Assembly (NCBI GenBank): GCA_965205535.1 | Contig: CBDBHH010000005.1 | Coordinates: 3,472,001 to 3,536,000 of the forward strand | Source of the DNA: UBA8079 sp965205535 | Lineage (GTDB): Bacteria > Pseudomonadota > Alphaproteobacteria > UBA6615 | Length of the DNA stretch: 64,000 nt | Direction: 5' to 3' | In this document: positions 60,482 to 64,000 of the stretch, one piece after another | Position numbering within the stretch: the first letter of the stretch is position 1 | Layout of the letters: the number at the start of each line of letters is the position of its first letter | Notes under the pieces: generated by a model | The model's input: only the letters and a program-made list of their open reading frames with translations | The model's database searches: none | Told to the model about the DNA's origin: nothing | Program-made: the position numbers and the translations under genes

Positions 60482-62236
60482 ATGAAGCGCCTTCAACGCA
60501 CAATCGGAATTGGGCTCATCGCGGCATGCGCCGTTGCAGCGGCACCCGCCCTGGCCCAGCAAAACCAGCCCGAGGATTCAACGGGCCGAAGCGTAAACGA
60601 GCTCGCGACGGCCAAACGCCACATGGTCGCCGCCGCCCACCCCGACGCCGTGGCGGCGGGCCTGGAGATGCTGCGACGCGGCGGAAGTGCGGCCGATGCG
60701 GCGATTGCCGTACAGCTCGTCCTCAACCTCGTGGAGCCCCAGAGCTCCGGCATCGGCGGGGGTGCCTTCCTGCTTTTCTACGACGCCGCAAAAAACACGA
60801 CCATGGCGTTTGACGGTCGTGAGACGGCACCGGTCGCGGCAACCCCGGACCTTTTTCTGACCGAAGACGGCAAGCCGATGAAGTTTGGCGCGGCCATCGT
60901 TGGCGGTCGTTCTGTCGGCACCCCGGGCACTGTCGCGCTGCTCGCCCGGCTGTTCCAGGAACACGGGAAATTGACCTGGCCGGAGATGTTCGCGCCGGCG
61001 ATTCGTCTCGCCCGGGACGGATTCATCGTCGGACCGAGGCTGGCGAAGATGCTGGCCAGCATGCGGGGCCAACGGCTTCGCACCTACGCCGCCGCGCGGG
61101 ATTATTTCTTTCCCGGTGGGATGCCCCTTGCCGCCGGCGCGCGCAAAACCAACCCGGAATTTGCCGAGACCCTGATCGCGATCGCCGAACGCGGGCCGGC
61201 GGCCTTTTATTCCGGCGCGATTGCCGAAGACATCGTCGCCGCGGTCCGCAACGCGCCCGGCAACCCGGGTCGCCTCGCACTGGCCGATCTCGCATCCTAT
61301 GACATCGTCCGGCGCGACCCGGTTTGCCACGGTTATCGCAGCTACCGGGTCTGCGGCATGGGACCGCCCAGTTCGGGCGGGCTGACGGTTGGCCAGACAT
61401 TGGGCATGCTGAGCGCCTTTGACCTTCGCGCCATGACGCCGGACGATCCCCAAAGCTGGCACCTGCTCGCCGAAGCCTCGAAGCTCGCTTTCGCTGATCG
61501 CAATCAATACATCGCCGACAGCGATTTCGTCCCGGTCCCCGAAATGGGCCTGCTGGATCCTGAATATGTATCGAAACGCGCGACCTTCATTCGCCCGGAA
61601 ACGGCCATCCTCGCACCCGTCGTCCACGGCCTCCCGCCGGGCGCACCGCGCCCAACGCGCGCGCCGGACAACCAGCGTGGACGACCGGGCACCAGCCATA
61701 TTTCGATCGTCGATAAAGACGGCAATGCGGTGTCCATGACCACCACGATCGAGGGTGCATTCGGGTCCCAGTTGATGGTCCGCGGGTTCCTGCTCAACAA
61801 CGAGCTCACGGACTTCTCCTTCGCACCCACCCGGGATGGAAAGCCCGTGGCCAACCGGGTCGAACCGCGCAAGCGCCCGCGCAGTTCGATGGCGCCGACG
61901 CTCGTATTCAATGCTGACGGAACACTCAGGCTGGTCGTCGGCTCGCCCGGAGGCAGCCGTATCATCGGGTACGTCGCCAAGACCCTGGTCGCCGTGCTGG
62001 ACTGGGACATGAATATCCAGGCGGCCATTGACCTTGGCCATGTGGTGAACCGCAACGGTGCCACCGACATCGAGGCCGGCACCGATGCCGAGGCATTCGC
62101 GCCCGCGCTCGAGGCTCTGGGACACAGCGTGCGGGTGCGCGACCTGAACAGCGGCCTGCACGGGATCGAGATCGTCGACGGGAACCTGCGTGGCGGTGCG
62201 GATCCGCGACGCGAAGGGATCGCCCGCGGAGACTAG
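60482..62236 (+). CDS. ggt: Gamma-glutamyltransferase
   Basis: It cleaves gamma-glutamyl bonds of glutathione and related peptides and transfers the glutamyl group. The 584-residue precursor has a signal peptide (about 1-25, ending APALA) and the Ntn-hydrolase nucleophile T404 in RPGTSHISIVDKDGNAV, where autocleavage makes two subunits. The large subunit has IAVQLVLNLVEPQSSGIGGGAF and GPPSSGG. The RBS before 60482 is weak. It converges with the Bcr/CflA gene; the stop codons overlap by four bases. Confidence 0.93.
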   Translation: MKRLQRTIGIGLIAACAVAAAPALAQQNQPEDSTGRSVNELATAKRHMVAAAHPDAVAAGLEMLRRGGSAADAAIAVQLVLNLVEPQSSGIGGGAFLLFYDAAKNTTMAFDGRETAPVAATPDLFLTEDGKPMKFGAAIVGGRSVGTPGTVALLARLFQEHGKLTWPEMFAPAIRLARDGFIVGPRLAKMLASMRGQRLRTYAAARDYFFPGGMPLAAGARKTNPEFAETLIAIAERGPAAFYSGAIAEDIVAAVRNAPGNPGRLALADLASYDIVRRDPVCHGYRSYRVCGMGPPSSGGLTVGQTLGMLSAFDLRAMTPDDPQSWHLLAEASKLAFADRNQYIADSDFVPVPEMGLLDPEYVSKRATFIRPETAILAPVVHGLPPGAPRPTRAPDNQRGRPGTSHISIVDKDGNAVSMTTTIEGAFGSQLMVRGFLLNNELTDFSFAPTRDGKPVANRVEPRKRPRSSMAPTLVFNADGTLRLVVGSPGGSRIIGYVAKTLVAVLDWDMNIQAAIDLGHVVNRNGATDIEAGTDAEAFAPALEALGHSVRVRDLNSGLHGIEIVDGNLRGGADPRREGIARGD

Positions 62237-63426
62237 CTGCGCTCGGCACCAACCCGGGTGAGAAAAACCGCACACAAGAACGCCAGCGTCGAGGCCGTCA
62301 ACATGATCACCGCCATCGGCAAGGGGGTGTCGTCCTGCAACATTCCGGCAAGTTGAGCGAAACCCGCGCCCATAAGCATCTGTAGGAAGGCGAGCAAACC
62401 GGACGCAGTACCGGCGAAACGCGGGTTTATGCTTACCGCACCGGCCTGCGCATTTGGCATGGACAGGCCGTTCGCAAACGCCATGCCCATGCCCGGCAGG
62501 AAGATCGTCCAGGTTGACCAGGCGCCCGCCATGACGAACGCAAGCATCACACCCCCGAACACGACCGCGAGCGCGCTACCGACACGCATCATCCGGTCCA
62601 GACCGATCCGCTGGCCGAGCCGCGCGGTCATGAAGGTCCCGGCCATGAATCCGGCCGAAATCAGCACAAAGAACAGGCCGAACTCGGTTGGCGGGCGTTC
62701 GAGTACATTTATCGTCACGAAGGGCGCGGCACCGAGAAACGCCATGAACATGCCCATGCCGAAACCGGCTTGTCCGGCATAGCCGAGAAAGGCCGGCACC
62801 CGCAGGAGCACCCCGAAACCCGACACCATGCCGCGGAAAGTCTGGGCCGACGCCCCGGGTTGCAGGCTCTCCGGCACACGCGGCAGCGCCAACCCCAGAA
62901 CGATCAGCCCGACGACACCGGAGAACATGAACACCGCACGCCAGCCGAAGACATCGTTGAGCAAGCCACCGATCAGCGGCGAGACCATGGGTGCAACGAC
63001 CAGTGCCGTGATCATGTAGGCCATCAATCGCGCGGCCGTCTCGCGGTCATAGAGATCGCGAATGATGGCGCGGCTGACCACCATACCGGCCGCGCCGCCC
63101 ACGGCCTGGATCACACGACCCGCGATCAGCAGCTCGATACTGGGCGCCAGGGCGCTCACCACCGATCCGAGCAGGAATATCACCAGTCCGACCAGCATGA
63201 CCGGGCGCCGTCCGTAGCGATCCGATGCCGGGCCATAAACCAGGGTCGCGAAGGCGATGGTGAAAAGCGCGAACGACAGCACATACTGCACGGTGCCGGC
63301 GCTGACCATGAATGCGTCCTGCATGACCGGCAGCACCGGCAGGATGATCTGCATCGCCAGCGGCCCGAGCGCGGTGATAACCGCGAGGACGCCGATCAGC
63401 ATTCTTGTGTTAGCCGGTGGCGTCAC
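62233..63426 (-). CDS. Bcr/CflA-family MFS multidrug efflux transporter
   Basis: A 397-residue protein with twelve membrane segments of the major facilitator superfamily. It begins with VITALGPLAMQIILPVLPVM and has the motif A loop YGPASDRYGRRPVML, the Bcr-type signature. The second half contains AGTFMTARLGQRIGLDRMMRVGSAL. Its start overlaps the stop of the hydantoinase-like gene by four bases, so the two are on one transcript. The substrate is unknown. Confidence 0.88.
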   Translation of the reverse strand: MTPPANTRMLIGVLAVITALGPLAMQIILPVLPVMQDAFMVSAGTVQYVLSFALFTIAFATLVYGPASDRYGRRPVMLVGLVIFLLGSVVSALAPSIELLIAGRVIQAVGGAAGMVVSRAIIRDLYDRETAARLMAYMITALVVAPMVSPLIGGLLNDVFGWRAVFMFSGVVGLIVLGLALPRVPESLQPGASAQTFRGMVSGFGVLLRVPAFLGYAGQAGFGMGMFMAFLGAAPFVTINVLERPPTEFGLFFVLISAGFMAGTFMTARLGQRIGLDRMMRVGSALAVVFGGVMLAFVMAGAWSTWTIFLPGMGMAFANGLSMPNAQAGAVSINPRFAGTASGLLAFLQMLMGAGFAQLAGMLQDDTPLPMAVIMLTASTLAFLCAVFLTRVGAERS

Positions 63427-64000
63427 GCAGCCCCGTAACCACCGCCACCCGGCGTTTCAATCACGAACACATCCCCGGGGCCGGCCTGCGTTCGGTCGGT
63501 CCCGGACATTTCCAACCGCGACCCGTCGACCCGTTCCAGCCAGTTTCGACCCACGGCACCATCGCCACCACCCGCCAGACCATAGGGCGGGATCTCGCGG
63601 TGATTGGCCAGGATCATGACATCCATAACCTCGAGGAAACGGACGCGCCGCCGCGCCCCGTCGCCACCATGATGGGCACCCTGTCCGCCCGAACCTTCGC
63701 GAACCTCGAAGCTCTCCAGCAACACCGGGAAACGCCATTCGAGGATTTCCGGATCCGTCAGCCGCGAATTGGTCATGTGTGTATGTACCGCCGAGGTGCC
63801 GTCGAAATCCGGGCCCGCCCCCGAGCCGCCGCAGATCGTCTCGTAATACTGATAGGTGGCATTGCCGAAGGTGAAGTTGTTCATGGTGCCCTGGGCGGCC
63901 GCCATCACGCCCAGCGCGCCATACAGGCTATCGGTCAGCGCCTGGCTGGTCTCGACATTGCCCGCCACCACGGCGGCGGGATATTCGGGTGCCAGCATGG
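63423..64000 (-). CDS. Hydantoinase B / 5-oxoprolinase-like protein (C-terminal part, cut by window end)
   Basis: The reading frame is open to the window edge at 64000. It has the conserved C-terminal region YPAAVVAGNVETSQALTD, ICGGSGAGPDFDGTSAVHTHMTNSRLTDPEILEWRFPVLLESFEVREGSGG, and the ending GDVFVIETPGGGGYG, as in the HyuB/oxoprolinase family, which uses ATP to open a lactam ring. The full gene is probably about 500 residues longer at its N-terminus. It is translationally coupled to the Bcr/CflA gene. Confidence 0.88.
   Translation of the reverse strand, partial: MLAPEYPAAVVAGNVETSQALTDSLYGALGVMAAAQGTMNNFTFGNATYQYYETICGGSGAGPDFDGTSAVHTHMTNSRLTDPEILEWRFPVLLESFEVREGSGGQGAHHGGDGARRRVRFLEVMDVMILANHREIPPYGLAGGGDGAVGRNWLERVDGSRLEMSGTDRTQAGPGDVFVIETPGGGGYGAA

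Noticed and set aside
60578..62275. 565-codon minus-strand frame opposite ggt
   Set aside because: Antisense shadow of ggt, which has a signal peptide and catalytic threonine.

Overview
The window comes from a G+C-rich alphaproteobacterial chromosome, most like Rhodospirillales-type lineages (taxonomy inferred). The main evidence is a circularly permuted two-piece tmRNA gene beside an alphaproteobacterial-type sspB, the cluster hflK-hflC-DUF2065-degP, the mreBCD-mrdA-rodA block, a plant-type (class II) DAHP synthase, and an ilvB-ilvN-ilvC-leuA run.

Layout. 1-18.7 kb is housekeeping DNA: rpsD, a DMT exporter, a soluble class III adenylate cyclase, trmJ, OsmC and a luciferase-like flavoenzyme, a DUF3179 protein, cimA-cysS, the NAD genes nadE and pncB, DAHP synthase, gor, and three tandem TauE/SafE exporter paralogues. 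A SAM methyltransferase with a Trm112-like tail closes this part. About 19.74-28.35 kb is a mobile island of lower G+C. Its left part (to 21.0 kb) looks like phage DNA: a P-loop kinase, a small membrane protein and two similar hairpin terminators, ending in a GIY-YIG-type gene cut off by an IS3-family element. The middle holds a second IS3-family element in two inverted copies. The intact copy splits an HNH-like gene, and removing it with one 3-bp target duplication restores the reading frame. The right part is a regulator/excisionase/integrase module against the 3' end of a tRNA-Lys(CTT) gene whose acceptor stem is mismatched, as if the island had replaced its 3' half.

28.5-64 kb is core again: a tctCBA uptake system with a hairpin after tctC, the rod-shape operon mreB-mreC-mreD-mrdA-rodA, the branched-chain amino acid genes with a possible leuA attenuator, miaA-DUF1015, degP-DUF2065-hflC-hflK, mrp, a YHS protein, thyA-folA, ssrA-sspB-TfoX-fumC-RHH, a 1234-residue AsmA protein, ggt, a Bcr/CflA efflux pump and the end of a hydantoinase B/oxoprolinase.

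Functional links: ssrA makes the degradation tag and SspB delivers tagged proteins to ClpXP; HflKC and DegP form an envelope quality-control unit; cimA, ilvBNC and leuA supply Ile, Val and Leu; nadE and pncB make NAD; ggt and the oxoprolinase-like gene may both act on gamma-glutamyl or 5-oxoproline compounds. I saw no CRISPR array or rRNA. The most unusual part is the island: its chimeric tRNA, the IS-split HNH gene and the phage-like left arm.
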